From NCBI RefSeq assembly GCF_000002425.4, contig NC_037275.1:12320390-12384389 (forward strand): a DNA stretch of 64,000 nt, in the 5' to 3' direction. The notes below the pieces were generated by a model, which saw only the letters and a program-made list of their open reading frames with translations, had not been told where the DNA came from and did not search any database. The DNA is from Physcomitrium patens (Eukaryota > Streptophyta > Bryopsida > Funariales > Funariaceae). Each line of letters begins with the position of its first letter. Within the stretch, counting starts at the first letter, position 1. Of this stretch, positions 36,501-50,858 are shown in pieces. The position numbers and the translations under genes are program-made.

Positions 36501-38773
36501 TCTCGCTCTCGGTCACTATGATTAATTCAAAAGTTGATGGCATCGTTCGTAGCTCCCAGAGCGCTCGGTGACGTGCCAGGCCCTTTGCTTTGTCTGCAGA
36601 CAGCGACTCTCAAGACTTTTGCAGCTTCCGGACAAACGGTGTCGTAATCCTCGCCACAGCTGCTGCTGCTGCACCTAACTTAGGCTGCTGCTATGGTGAT
36701 CAAGGCTCTCTCTCTCTCTCTCTCTCTCTCTTTCCACTGCAACAAGATCATTCGACAATGTGTTGTGTTATATTCACTCCCCTGTGTTTGTACGAGGGGA
36801 TTCTTTATTAACCCCCCACCTTCACCTCCCTGCCTGCCAGCTTCGCTGTAGTTGTTGATGTGGTCTTCGACACAGTTGGTCCCCAGCATCTGAAGAGAAA
36901 AATTCATGTGCAAAGCTCCCAAGGCGCATCATGTGAGGAGGGGGCGTGCAGAGCATCGGCCTCTGAGCTTTGAGGATTTCGTGAGAGAGTGCGTGGTACA
37001 GACATTGGGCTGATTTTGTTTTTATTTGGGTTTGTTTGGAGGAGATTGGTTGTTCCCTGGGCGCGGGAGGATCAATTTGGTGTTGTGTTGTGTGTGAGTG
37101 TGAGTGTGTGCGTGCTGGATCAAGCAAGTCCATCGAGGAGGTTTGTTAAAATGCTGGGAATGTGCGACGTGGATTGGCTCTGGGGTGGGAGATTTGGTAT
37201 AGATGACTTCAATGCGATTTGATCCTAGTGGGAGGCGCTTGAGGAGCAGTAGAGTTTGGATTTTTCTTTCCCTGCTGGAGTTGAAATCGGGTGGAGGGTT
37301 CGTTTGTCCTACATTTCTTTAGAGAGATTACTTGCATCGACGTTGCGCTTGAAATTTAGATACGCGTGGTAGAGCGACTGAGAAATGGGGACAATTCTTT
37401 TAAGGACGTGACCGCCACTGCGTGATGACGATTATTCTCGATTTGTGCCCGTGATGTTGGGTCAAAATGAGACAGAGGCAGTGGTTGAGAAATGGTGTCT
37501 GTAGACCTCGTCAGATTGTGCTAATCGTGCGAGGCTATGATAAGAGCTTTGCTTGTGGGAAAAGTTAGTTCTAACTGTTGCAGTATCCTATCTTCAGCCA
37601 GTTGTTAATTCCTCTGCTGCTAATGGCAATGGACCAACGTCCACGCTTCACTGAAATTTCGGATGACGCGCATACTTTAAGGGACGGTTCGAAGAATGGC
37701 GCACTTAAGAGACCTGGTGCATGATCTGTAGTGCTCTGTATTCTAGGCCTCGAATTAGTTGTCATTCTGATTGCAAGTTCGCGCTTCCAGGCTTGAGGTG
37801 GCTGTGGCTCTGATGCCGCTCTTGTCGTCTGTCGTTCAGTCCTTCGAGGAAGCGAGAAATCATGCACACGACAGTCTTAAGCTCAGTGTATCACAACTTG
37901 AATGTCACGGCTACGAAGAGGTTTTCATGGATCGCAAACGCTAGAATATCACTATATTTTCTGTTTGTTGTTCATAAGCATGCTGAGTGTAAGCCACTTG
38001 CTGGCAGACCGACTTTGACTCTGATCTGGCGAGCCAAATATAGATCACTTAATAGCCATGTACTTTGGGAAAACCTCAAGCTTTTATATCTCATTAGTTG
38101 TTTCTATGAGTCTTACGAGTGCTAAATTCGGCCCTGTCCATCATGCGCGCGAGTTGGGTTTCTCCGGGAACTGTTCACCCCAAAGTTTTCTTTATTTAGA
38201 TATTGCTGTACATTCGGAGAGTGTTCAGTTTGTTGGCTTACTTTCGAATTTCTTGAAGGAACCTCTGTGGTGTACGTGTTGTTCACTGTGAGGCTCTGGT
38301 TTACTTTTTTAGTCATTCCATCCAAATTTTGCGTATATTCTTTCGAGAGGCATTCTGTTGTTCAACTCTAATCCCTTCTCACATGAATGACCTTTTGTCA
38401 CAGGATCGAAGGCTAGTCGAAGACGAGAACATTGGATCTGTACGAGTGTATGATTGGGCGGACGAAATATCCAGCCACCAGACACTTGTCTTTGAGCATC
38501 TGTTTCAAGAAAATTAAAACATGCCTTTTAGAAATACATTAGAACCTATTGTGACAATCGCGTCCGCACGAATCCTTTTCTAAGTGGCCTCCTCCAAATC
38601 TCTACCATTTGAGTGAGAAACATTTTAGAATCAAGAATATCTAGGATGAAGAGAATCGGCCAAGCTTGTGAAAAAACCGACGACATTTCGGATGCCGCAA
38701 TCGTGAGAGAGAGTTTTTGAGATCTAGGAGTAGAAGTGCTACATTTAGATAGCTTAAACAACTATTTTCGGCA
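36501..38773 (+). promoter_or_regulatory. Promoter and 5' untranslated region of the FPP gene
   Basis: A pyrimidine microsatellite (CT)n at about 36705-36731 is typical of plant core promoters and leaders on the sense strand. The 2 kb before the start codon has no convincing coding region. A long leader, perhaps with an intron, is likely, but its borders cannot be read here. Confidence 0.4.
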
Positions 38774-41700
38774 ATGGAGAAGTCTGCCGAGAAGGAAAGC
38801 TCACGGCGGAGCTGGCCCTGGAAAAAAAAGTCACATGACAAAATATCTGCTGCACCGGATCTTGGACCCTCTCCAGTCCCCTCTAAATCATATGACAACC
38901 ATCAGGTTTGAAATTTTGCCCGGAAGTATTATTGTAAAGTAAAGTGCCAGGTTGCTGGTTTGATCTTTCTTCCGTAAACTTCAAAGCAGCTAAATAGTTT
39001 CTCGACTACTTTCTCGACTACTTTCTCGATTGTGGCGTATTGGTAACTTTTTGGAGATGTTCATTCACCACCTGAATGTAATGGACATGGTGATGATTCA
39101 GATATGGGAGTGTCTGCAAACAGACGTGCCAAGCCATCAGCGACAACCTTCACCAATAAAGGTCTCAGGGTTGCAGGACCGCAATCGAATGGCTGTTGAT
39201 GAGGTGAAGGCACATTGGTTGCAATCAGAGGAGAGAGCCAAAATTCTCTCGGAGAAGCTCTCTAATGCGCTTGCTGATATTAATTCGAAAGATAATGTTG
39301 TTAAGCAACACGTCAAAGTTGCTGAAGAGGCCGTGTCTGGTATATTCTTCTCAATTTTCGTGGGAAAAGTAGCATAGTATTCTTTAGTTCTCTCTATTAT
39401 TTGTTGTTTAAGTTGCCAGGTTATTCTCAACGCTTTTCTATTGTCGGAGACCTGTAACACAATTAGATGGATACTGGGCAGGATAACACAGGCCCTATGG
39501 TAGATTATATCTCACAAGTCGAGTGATCGTCTATAAGTTTCAATTTTTCCTTGTATTACCGGTTTAAAATTGAACTTTACTGAATTGAATCATGGAAAAA
39601 TTAGAAACGTTTGTCATTTTATTTTCAGGTTGGGAGAAGGCCGAATCAGAAGCAGTGTCATTAAAAGCACAACTTGATGCAGCACTACAGCAGAAACTGG
39701 CCACTGAGGATCGAGTGGCACACTTAGATGGGGCTTTGAAAGAGTGTATGAAGCAGCTCAGGCATCTTAGAGAGGAAAATGAACAGCGTGTACATGACAC
39801 CTTGCTGAAGAAAACACGAGAATATGAAAAGCTCCGATTGGAGATGGAAGCAAGGCTGGCGGATTCTTCCCACTTTTTAGCTCAATCCCGATCTGAGCTC
39901 CTGGAAGCAAGAGCTGAAGTTACAGCTCTTGGCCATGCCTTACAGGTGAGAGGTTTAACGCTTGTGTGGTCAAATCTCAAGCACAAATCATGACATGATG
40001 GTTGCGATCATTCAAGTTCAAAGCTAACTATATGTGTCTGGATTTTGCCGAAATCTTCAGGAGCGTTCGCGTAGTGTTGCGGAGATCAGCGAGGCGAAAG
40101 GGCGAGCTGAGACCGAGATAAAAGTGCTGCAGGTGTGCATTGGAAGTACTAGAGCAAATTATTATATTGCATAAGACTTCGATTTTTTACTCACTCTATG
40201 CTGGTGTTTTGATGTTACATGGCAGATTTTCTCACAACTAATTGGTCATTCTCTAACTGAAGTGATGATAATCCTTGGAAGATTCGATAAAGTTAAAATA
40301 GCTTACAACTCGGATCAGATTTTCTTATCTTACTACGATTTTTGAATGGGAATCGGCCTGACTTGTGTTCAATCTAGGTGAGACTGGAGACGTTAGAGAA
40401 AGAAAACTCTCAACTGAAGTATGAGGTACATGTCCTTAATAAAGAGCTCGATATCCGAAGTCAAGAAAGGGAATACGAACGTAAAGCAGTGGACATGGCC
40501 TCTAAACAACATCTCGAGAGTGTGAAGAAAATTGCTAAGCTCGAGGAAGAATGCAATCGCCTTCGTCTCTTAGTCCGCAAGAAGCTTCCAGGCAAACCTT
40601 CGTCCTCTTTTCATCTTGAAGGCTTTTGGTTGCGTAACTAAATCTATCGCAAAGACTATGAATTTAACACGTCTGTACAAGATTATTGCATCTTAAAAGA
40701 GAACTTAGCAACCTATTTCTGTGGTGTGTCGAGTATGAACTTGTCACAGAAGTGACATTGTGGGAACCTGATAAATTTCAAAGTTTGTCAGGAACAGATG
40801 ACTCGAACAACTGATTTTGTTTGACATAGACATTTAGCTAATTTGAGTATATCCTGCAGGTCCAGGAGCAATTCAAAGAATGAGAATGGAAGTGGAGGGT
40901 GTAGCTAGAGACCCAGCTGATAGGAGGCGCAGGTCGATGAGCCGTAGTGGTAGCCAATTGGATCTGCTAGCTGTTAACGGTGCTATGCAAGACGATGGAC
41001 AAGATGGGCGCACACAAGAAGCGCAAATGTTGGCCGAGCGAGTGGTAGCTATGGATGAGGAGATGAAGATGCTAAAAGAAGCACTTGCACAACGAAATGG
41101 GGAGCTCCACTCTGCTCGTCTTCTGTGCTCCAAAACCTCGACCCAGCTTTCCGCTGTGGAAGAAGAGCTCAAAATTGCTAAAGAACAAAGTGGTATCAAT
41201 CTTCTTATTTCCTCTGAAACGTCGTTAGTTTTTGACTGCTCAATGAGGCAGTTATTAGAACTGGTACCCTGTGTACTTTGGAAACAAGTTCTGCGAGTTG
41301 GCAGTGTGTTATTGAATTGGTTGCTAGAGCTAAATATTTTCGTGTAGTGACTCAAACCTCCATTTTGTTGCATGAGTCTTCAAGATTCTCAGGCAGCCGT
41401 TCAAAATGAGAAGGGAGGACTAACTGAAGCTTTTCGATTGGAACAGTTTCGATACCACTCTGGTCATCAGATTAATGAATAAATATTAGCATGCCTCCAT
41501 TGAACGAAAGTGAGAGTTGATTTGTTTTTGTTTTTTTATATTTTTCTTTGCAGAAGCGTCGAAAAACTCTAATAGTCAAGCAAGCAACTTCTCCCAGGAG
41601 CTCACAAGCAGGAAGAGCGGCTCATTGTTTGAAAAACCCAAAGAATCTGTCAAAGCTAGGGACTCTCAAAACTTTGAACTTATGGATGACTTTGCGGAGA

Positions 41701-44685
41701 TGGAACGCCTTGCCATGAGCGTGACCCTAACTGAGCCTCAGAGTGCCATGTCCATAACGCCCAACAAATTAGTCAAGGACTTGGAAGAGGCCTTGGCGTC
41801 GAGGGCTCGGGAGCTGGATGCCAAGTCACAAGACTTGCGAGTGGCCGATCAGATGTGCCAAGAACTGAGGGCGAAGTTGAAGGAAGCTGACAAGGAACTC
41901 GCTGCACTTCGTTCTCAAAAGGCAACCAATGAAGCCTCTATGGTAAGTTTGCAAGAACAGCTGGATCTGTTATCTCAGCGGGAACGACGCAGAAGTGGTA
42001 GCCAGTCCAAGCGGCTGTGTGCTTACACATTGAAAGACATCGTGGGTAAAGCTAAGTTTAACGACGATGCAAGAACAACTTCTGAAGCTAGCTCGTTTGA
42101 AGGAGTGATGTTTGATGAACAGTCCTCGATTTCAGATGCTGAATCAAAGGTGAGAAACTTTTGTTCCGACGCATACTGTGCATGATCGTCTGGAATAAAA
42201 CATGTCTTCTTCATAACTTAGTTCTCTGTCGCGATGCTCGACACTCGATGTTATTAGAAATTTATCGGTTGATCAGGGTGCTATTCAACTGTTTTTGTAT
42301 GGAAACAATCGCATGATGATAACTGCTTGAGATGTAACAATTAACGGATGTCTAATACTTACTCTTTACTTAAATATCCAGGGTTCTTATGATGTGACCT
42401 GTTTTGCAGGCCAGCACGGCGTATTTGGAGCTCTCCATTGCCTTACGCAAGATTGTTCATGTAGTGGAAATGCTTGCTCAGACAACTGGGTACGAATACA
42501 CTCCATCTCTCAGAGGCGTGTCGAAATCCACAACCAATGAAATCTCGCTACAACTGGATTGGAAAAACCACGATTTAAATGTAATCATGCGCAATCTGGC
42601 GAACGTTAGCAACAAGCTTTTACGAGGAAAATCTGATGTTATTGACTTTTTAGTGGAGGTGGGAATAGTTTTAGAATACATTTTGGCTCTCAAGCCATTG
42701 AGGAGCATTTCTGGAGAAAGAACTGAAATCTCTAGGGAATCAACTAATAAGGATCCGAAGTTAATGAGGGATCAGGGCGCAAACTTGAATGCGGAGCTTG
42801 ATCGTCTCAGATTGGAGAAGGCCGACATCTCCTCCCAATTAGACAAGGCTGTTGAACAGGTTGAATCACTCAAAATGCAACTTCAAGCTGACAAGCAGCT
42901 GCTAACACGCGAATGTTTACAACGTCAGGTACATACAAAGTCTTTAAGTTCGTCATGATAGATGTCTTTGTTCATATTTCTTCGCACAATTCCTTCGTAA
43001 ATTTAGCTAGCAAATTTTGAACTCAAAATGAATCGGTTTTTAGTTCTGTTTCACGATTCTATGCAGCAATTATGCTCTGGGGGGTAAGTTGAAGAATGAA
43101 TTGATCTTGGAGGTAACCTGGTACTGATTGGCTATGTCCTTCACAATGGACGTTTCTGCTTTAAAATCGCAAATATTTATATTTTTTATAACAGCATGGA
43201 GGTGATTTTTCAATCCTCAAAAGTAAGGAGGACGACATGATTGAAGAGGAGCTAATGAGTCTATCACATTCAAATCCTGCATTCCGAGATTTAAGTGGAG
43301 AGCTCACAAGATTGCGGGATAGAGTGGTTGACTTGGAAAGGGAGCTGCGTGGGGAAGTACAGCGAAACCAGAGCGTTGTTGCCAAGCTAGGAAACGTGCA
43401 ACATCCGGTTAAGAGGTAACAGTGTTAGTTCTCTTTGAGTGCAAGATTATGGGAGAGCGAAGTTAAATGTCTATCTGTTTTCTGCCACTTAGTTTCAACA
43501 TTGGAAACTGGACATAATTAACCCTTGGGGAATGAACGGACCAGTAGACTTGTTACTAATAAATCTAGACTCTACCATGGAAGATGCTCTCTTCACAATG
43601 GTGACCGAAAATTTGTGTGATAAAACTTCGACAGGGAAGGCAATGCCGTTAGTAGAGAGATGTCCGTTGGATCACACGGGGATTCGTCCAGTCACTCAAC
43701 TTCCGAAGAAGACGAAGATACAAAATCTGTTAAGGTACCTTACTTTGGCACCTACCTTAGCATTGGGAGTTTGCTCCAACAGGAACTTGAAAGGTCTAGA
43801 TGAAGCTGAATGCAATGTGCATCCAAGAAATAGTTAGTCTACTTGCGTAAGACAAAAGATTGGACTTGAGAAGGCAGACTTAATATTACACCCAAGTTTG
43901 GATAATGTTGTTGCTTGGTTTACAAATTGATTTCTTTTCTTGGGTGTATCTACATTCAACAGCTGTTAATTAGCCACTCCATAAAACACGAGCACGAACG
44001 TGACGCCCAAGCAGCAGCCTTGGCGGAGTGCCAGAGAACCATTCTAGCGCTAGGAAAGCACATCAAAGGCTTGGGGACAATTTCTCATGGCCAAGAAGAA
44101 AGAGAGACGTCCCCAAAATCTATGCAACATTCCATATCTACTGAAAAAATGACACACACCATGGAACACCGTCCCTGGTTAACAGAAGCAACCGGAGATG
44201 TTCAGCCTCCATCTTCCGACCTGACCAACGCTTCTGATCTCACGACAGCAGGGCTTCGAGAGCATGCCAACCAGTGGGTTAGCCCTAGCCCTCTTCAAGC
44301 CCTAAGTGGCCCTAGCTCTGGTGCAATTCGTACTTCGAATTCTGGTTTAATCTATCCTCAATCTATGCGAGCCAGCGATTCAAGTTTCTGTAATCGTGGA
44401 GAACAAAGTGGAAATGGACTTGAAGTCGAACCTCGGCAATCCGCACTAAGAATTCCCTCGCCGGCTCAGTCTGAGATTTACACACAAGGACCAGGGTCTA
44501 TGCCAGGCTCCCCTTCCCGGTCCTCTGCAACTCCATCCTGGGCCTTGAGAAATCGCCCAAGGGAAGTAAGTAGCGAGGCACAAGGGGATTCTGATGCATC
44601 AGTGGAGAAAGTGCGTGAAATTTCCAGCTTCAGCAGGTTCTGCTCAAGGTCACGAAGTGGCAGTATAAGTGGGTCATTTGGATGA
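38774..44685 (+). CDS. FPP: Filament-like plant protein (FPP), coiled coil, 11 coding exons
   Basis: FPPs are plant-specific long coiled-coil proteins tied to microtubules and secretion-site organisation. Coding exons: 38774-38905, 39102-39339 (39141 is an alternative start), 39629-39945, 40061-40132, 40378-40591, 40860-41192, 41554-42149, 42410-42928, 43195-43415, 43635-43734, 43963-44685; phases agree and give 1154 residues. The first exon is only 44 codons and carries the family signature RRSWPWKKKSHDK. Later family blocks include VKQHVKVAEEAVSGWEKAE, DRVAHLDGALKECMKQLR, KKLPG joined to PGAIQRMRMEVE, LMDDFAEMERLAM, and near the end ALAECQRTILALGKHIK. The C-terminal 200 residues are serine- and proline-rich and not coiled. 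The small exon at 43635-43734 is supported mainly by phase. The gene looks intact. Confidence 0.9.
40592..40859 (+). other. GC-AG intron in the FPP gene
   Basis: The fifth coding exon must end in CCAG followed by GCAAAC to join KKLPG to PGAIQRM, a junction kept in the FPP family (KKLPGPAA-type). No GT donor nearby gives that product. The acceptor is CCTGCAG at 40859. It is thus one of the rare GC-AG introns. Confidence 0.75.
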
Positions 44686-45843
44686 AGCTGAGTGGCATAA
44701 CCCACTATACTTCGTGTGGTCACTTCTCACCATCTAAACATAGCCCAATGTGATGAACCACACGGTAAGCTACATGCAGATGCCCGCGTTGATCATTGCA
44801 AAACGGGTGCAGCTCAATCTCAAAGTTCGATCAATTACAGGGGAGGCGACTTGATGTTGCATTAATTTTTAATCCACAGTAGTGTGATTGTAAAGACCTG
44901 AATGACTTCCAGCTGAGTGCTCTAATTTGAAGTTGTTGCAGCTGGTTACTTCAGAAAAACAACTCATTTTATGGTGTTCCACAAGGATTTTGCGCTTATG
45001 AGGATGTGGTCGAGGCAGGTTGTGTTGGAGCTACTTTTGTTGGTAGGTATTCCTAATTTGGTGGTGTGCAATGCTATCTAGAAAGCAGAACTAAACTAGC
45101 AGGAAGTACCATGGCATTCAATTTAGGCAGTCATCACATGTAATTAAGAGAAAGACTTTTCAAACCCCTTCCAAGGTGCACTGGAAGCCGCTGCTGTAGG
45201 CAGTCCAACGGGCAAGTCAGGTACTAGGTAGTGATATGTACAATTAAATGTACCAATAAATTCTTTCGCCGCATTGAGGCATTTACTTGAATAGATAAAT
45301 TGGATAATACTCAAAATAAATTCTTAACACCACGACAAGTGCTGCACTTCACATCTCAAAAGGAAGAAGGCCTTGCTTCTCAACGATACAAAACAATTTG
45401 CTCTAATGACATGTTGAAACCTAGTCATTGAAGAGAATACTCAAGGTTCTGGATTGATATCTTACATATGGCAGGCGTACTGCCTACCAACCTCCTCTGT
45501 CTTAGTGGCTTCAAAATCACAATCAATCTAGATACACTTTTAAGGGTAAACTATCAAAATTTTATTGGATTTGATTGCATTTCCTTGTCTCTATAATAAG
45601 ACCTTTTTTTGCTAGTAGTTCACAATATGAGGGTTTACAACAAAGATGGCTCATGTCTAGAAGAGCCGTTGTGATTTGTTATTAAGCTTAAGCTATTAGA
45701 TTGATGTTTTGATTTGGCTATAATTTGAAAGTACATATTAATGACAAATTGAACAAATGTGCAATGTTGATCATTTGACCTTATTATCTAGGTATTGCTA
45801 TTGTTTGTAACAAATACTTATAATTGATTATTGGACTTATTGG
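44686..45843. other. 3' flank of the FPP gene and intergenic DNA
   Basis: An AATAAA word at about 45255-45260, some 570 bp after the stop codon, is a plausible polyadenylation signal. The rest becomes AT-rich towards the minus-strand LTR on its right. No other feature seen. Confidence 0.4.
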
Positions 45844-46348
45844 TATTAAAGATATGAATCTCAAAAAACTAAAAGATTAATACACTCTCGTGTCATTCAA
45901 AAAGACTAGAAAATTACTTAATGGTGGTATAATATTATATTACAATGACTATTACTAAAGACAAGAAGACTAAAAAGTCTTGAAACAAGACTAAGGACTA
46001 GAAAGATATTGGTAAGAGTGAAAAAAGTTTTATTCTTACCTCTATATATACTATCTAACTAAAAGCTACATAGTGACGTTTTAAAGAACCTCTAGCATGC
46101 ATTCAACTTATGAAATAGGTATCTAACTTATAAGATAAGTTTTTTATATATGTACCATATAATTAGCTTGTTCCACAAGCCATTAGTATATGCAACATGT
46201 GACTAATTTATTGGTTAAGTTTCTAACTTACCAACCAACTACAAATATGTTTAAAGTCAAATATGCATTTCTAAAGCATCTATGAAGCATTGCCATAAAA
46301 TAATATCAAATCTACTTACATTTATCTTCTACCTCATACTTCTTATCT

Positions 46349-46386
<38 letters not shown>

Positions 46387-46390
46387 GACA
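45844..46390 (-). repeat. LTR of the minus-strand fragment
   Basis: On the minus strand it starts TGTCACAAAT and ends near ATCTTTAATA, about 547 bp. An (AT)n microsatellite at about 46349-46382 lies at its very start. The TATA region and a weakened TATA-proximal stem-loop are recognisable. Confidence 0.75.
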
Positions 46391-46820
46391 TTATTCCTCC
46401 TTCTAGGAACAAGTTTAATAAGAAGCGGCAATTATATGTTGAAGAAGTCCAAGCTGCAGCAAATTATATTTGTCACATACTTTGATTTTTTTTCTTTCAT
46501 TAAAAGGTGGTTAATAGGTTCTCTTAGCCATCAATAGTGTCTTATACCAATGCAAGAAGACGACCTTGTTATTTGATTATTATTGAGGTCTTTGTAACTT
46601 ACTTCAAATAAAACTTTTACAATATTATTTGGAGTGGTTCCTATCTCTAATAATATTACTAAGCATTGAGAGTCTCTTTCAAGGTTGTAATACTAAACAA
46701 GTTGTATTTCACTATTTATTCAAGGAAGAACATGTCATTTTTGAGGGTCATCATTTCTATTGCATTGGCTTGAAGGTTGTGACAATTACAATGTCTCATC
46801 TAGTAACTCAACAAATGATA
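45844..46820 (-). mobile_element. Minus-strand chromovirus 3' end (accessory ORF and LTR)
   Basis: Read on the minus strand, about 46820-46395 matches the accessory frame of element A, followed by a purine-rich tract and an LTR. No pol, gag or second LTR adjoins, so only the 3' end remains. Old, with several breaks. Confidence 0.78.
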
Positions 46821-48649
46821 TGGGATTAATCTTCATAGATTTTGGTGTGATGTGATAAAATAATTATATGTTAAAAAATAAAAATATGGATGTTATTATA
46901 AAAGAGTCTAATAAAAAGATGTAATAAAAAAATAATAATAAATTATAAAATGGTAGTAAAAAGTTTAGTCATAACACTACTTTTTGTAGAAGAAAATTTT
47001 ATTTACTTTGTAGAGGCATAAATAATCTAATTAAAAGTAAATTAAATAAGAAATTGATATAAGTTAATTTAAGAGAGAATTAATAATAGATTAAAGAAAA
47101 AATTACCTCAAATTACCAAAACTTGATACTTAGAAAAGACCAGTTATCAACTTAGATTGAAATCAGATCCAAAGCACAAAACCATGTACTTATGGCAGCT
47201 CCAAGGTTCTTTTGTCAATTAGAAAAAAGAATTAGAGGGTAAAGTTAAAGAAAGATTTTTGAATATTAAATTTATGATATTTGGATAAATATAGAGAGTT
47301 TAAGAGATTTTCAAAGTTAGTAATGTATGCAATAGATTTGGATTTTAAGAAATAAAAATAAGTTTATAAATTTCAAGATTTTGTATGTTTTATAGCATAT
47401 TTATAAATAAAAATTGGAAAGTTTCTTGATGTGCTTATTGTGAATTTATCTAAAAAATTTGAAGTCAATTGAGCAATTAGATTGAAGCATATGAGGATTT
47501 TTGTGGGTTATGGTCTCAAAAATTTGAAATTTAGGAAAAGTGAGTGATAATAAGATCTAACAATATCTCCTAGTTTGATTGAAGCAAAATTTGGTGAGAG
47601 CAATTAAGACTTAAATATCTATATACAATCCATATTTTGGAGCAATTTAATAATTCAACAAAGAGAAATTGGTTTTAAAAGATCAACATTCAAATTGGAA
47701 AAGGCTCCACGATTAAAAATTACAAGTCTAAGTTTTTAAAATTTGATATTTGTATTATTAAGAGGATTATTTTAAATTTAGATTAATTTTTTTAATAGAT
47801 TCTATAAAGTCTTTTGAGAGGATCAAACATAATTAATATATTAAAAAATTTAAAATATAAAGCTAAAATAAAAGATATTTATGTAATTTTTAAAAATAAC
47901 TTCTATAATAGATTAGCTCAGCAAAGATTACTATAAGCTCAAAAACATTTAAAAGAGTTTAAAGAATGAAGAGACAAAGATCAACATCTAAGATTCAAAA
48001 TAAATAGAAAGTAAAGAAGATACAAAAATCAAAGCTTTCTTTAAATCTACTAAATAATGTAAACTTTAATTTCAAATTTTATAAATTTTATAATAAAATA
48101 AAAAATATTCAACTAATAATCCATTGATTTATTAAATATTATATTATTTATATTATTTTTTTATATTTAGTCTAAAATAATTTAATTTTATATTTAAAAA
48201 AATAGAAAACTTTTAAAAAAATATTTAAAAAAAAGTTTTAGAAAATAAATAATAATATTATAAAATCAATCAAGTTATAAGGACTTCTTAAAGAAATAAA
48301 AGAAATGGCATCAAAAAAGTATTAAGTCTAAATAGAATAAACCTAAAACTTTCTTAAATTAATTAGGATATTTTTAGCATTAATTATTATCAATAATAAA
48401 GAATACAAAAATTATAGAGAAGTTTCTTGATAATATAGTAAGAGAAAATATATTAGTAATTTGTGTCCTTATCGTAATTATAGAAGCAAACTTCTTAGAT
48501 TTGGTTGTAAGGTTGATCTATTTGTTTCCTTTAATTGTACAACTTTTTACTATAGATTCTGAACTTCTTCCATAAAATTAGTATTCCCATGGTTGGCACT
48601 AGTGATGCATGAAATTTTCACTCTAAGAGTATTGATAAGTTCATGAAGA
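46821..48649. other. AT-rich intergenic DNA
   Basis: Very AT-rich with no recognisable gene or repeat family. Many direct poly-A and poly-T words. Confidence 0.5.
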
Positions 48650-50858
48650 TCTGTAATAGTTGAAAATCTATTCTCACTTCCACCAAATATTTCAACAAGC
48701 CCTATTTTATGGAGACTAATGCCTCAAACTTTGCATTATGAGCAATCTTGTTGCAATATGGATAAGATGGCAAACTTCATCTAATTACATTCTATTTTAG
48801 AAAATTCTAAGCAGCAAAAATCAACTACAAAATCCACAATAAAGAGTTACTTGCTATCATGGATTCTTTCCAAGAATGGTGCCATTTTCTTGAAGGTGCC
48901 TCTCATTAGATGAGTATATATATAGATCACAAGAATCTTGAATACTTCATGTTAGTACAAGTCTTGAATCGTCACCAAGTATTTTGAAGTATATCTTTTG
49001 TACAATTTGATTTTTGCATCATGTATCAATTTGAGAGCCAACAATGATTATTTGATGCATTATCATAACGTTCCTACTTTGAACCAAAAGAAGGCGAGGC
49101 AACATATGATCAATAATAGGCAATCTTATTAAAGCCTGAGCAATTTCACCTTCAAGCAACAAATGTATCAATGCCTAAGGATTTATCATTTCTTGATCAG
49201 GTTTGTAAAACATCAACAATGGACCCCCTTGTTCTTAATATCAAGCGTCTTGCCAACAATCTTTGTGAAGAGTCTTCTAAATTCAAGTATAAAGACAATC
49301 TCTTATTCTGTGAAGAATGTTTGTTCATTCCTAAAGAACTAACTCACTTACACATTCTTCAAACATGCCATGACTTCCTTGCAGTTGGATATTTTAGATT
49401 CAATGAGACCTTGGAACTTTAATATAGAGACTTTTGATGGCCTAAAATATAGAAGGATATTAAGAAATTCATACTATCATGTGATACTTATTCAAGGTCA
49501 AAGAACCCTCAACATCAGCTATATGGACTTCTTCAATCCCTTCTGATTCCAAGACAACCATGATCATCTATTTCTATGGATTTCATTATAGATCTTCCAT
49601 CATCAAGCTCATTTGACACTATTTTTATAGTTGTTGATTGATTGACCAAGATGGCACATTTTATGCCTTGCAAGAAGTCAATTACTCGTGAAGAAATGAC
49701 AAGACTCTTTATTGATAATGTCTATCGTTACTACGGATTGCCAAATGATATTGTGTCTAATCATGGACCACAATTTATATCAAGATTTTAGAAGGCACTC
49801 TTCAAGATTCTTAAGATTGATATCAACCTTTTTTCTGCCTTCCACCCTCAAATTGATAGCTAAACAAGGCGGATCAATCAAATTCTTGAGTAATATTTGA
49901 GGTACACCATCAACTATCAAAAAGATGACTGGACTTTCTACTTGTCATTGGCGGAGTTTGTATATAACAATAAAATCCATGCATTTATGCAACAAATGCC
50001 ATTCTATTCAAACTACGTTCATCATCCAAAGTTGGATATGATAGAGCCTATAAAGTCAACAAATCCAATAGCAAACGAGTTTGCTATGTAGATGGCCAAA
50101 CTTCAAGCAACTATGAAGACTCACCTAAAAAGGGCTCAACAACGTTATAAGTTACTAGTAATTGAATTGAAGAAGGAACATTTTCTATTCCAAGTTAGTG
50201 ACAAAATGTGGCTTCTTCAATAAAATATAAAAACCAACATGTCATGTCATAAGTTGGACTACCAAAGGCTGAGACCATTTGTGATTCAAAAACAAATCAA
50301 TAATGTAACTTATGACATTACCTTCATCTCTGAAGATTCATCTAATCTTTCATGTTTTACTTTTGAAAAGATATAAAGAATCAAACATACCAAGTCAAAG
50401 ACAACCAATACTTCTTATAGTTGAAATCAATGATCATATTGAATTTGAAATAGAAGAGGTATTAGATTTAAGAATAAGATATAGAAGGCTTGAATATCTG
50501 GTCTATTGGCGCGGATATGATATCAATGATTGCATGTGGAAACGAGTTGGCAACCTTATAAATGCACAAATGAAGGTTCAAAAGTTCCATCAATGACATC
50601 CATCCATCTCAAAAGCAGCAAAATAAAGAACAGTAGCTTAATAAGATGGCTTCATTATGAAGATTTTTAATTCTTACCCTCATAAAAAAAAAAAAAGAGG
50701 TAATTTTTTCAAATATTTAGAATAGTTAAGTCAATAGTTTGAGTTCACGACTATAGCATGTTTATATTCTTTTGATCTTGTCTATTTTATGTGATATAGG
50801 TAGTCAAAAGATAGACCAATATTGCTTTTTGGAGACCTCAAAGCTAGAAGAAGAGGTG

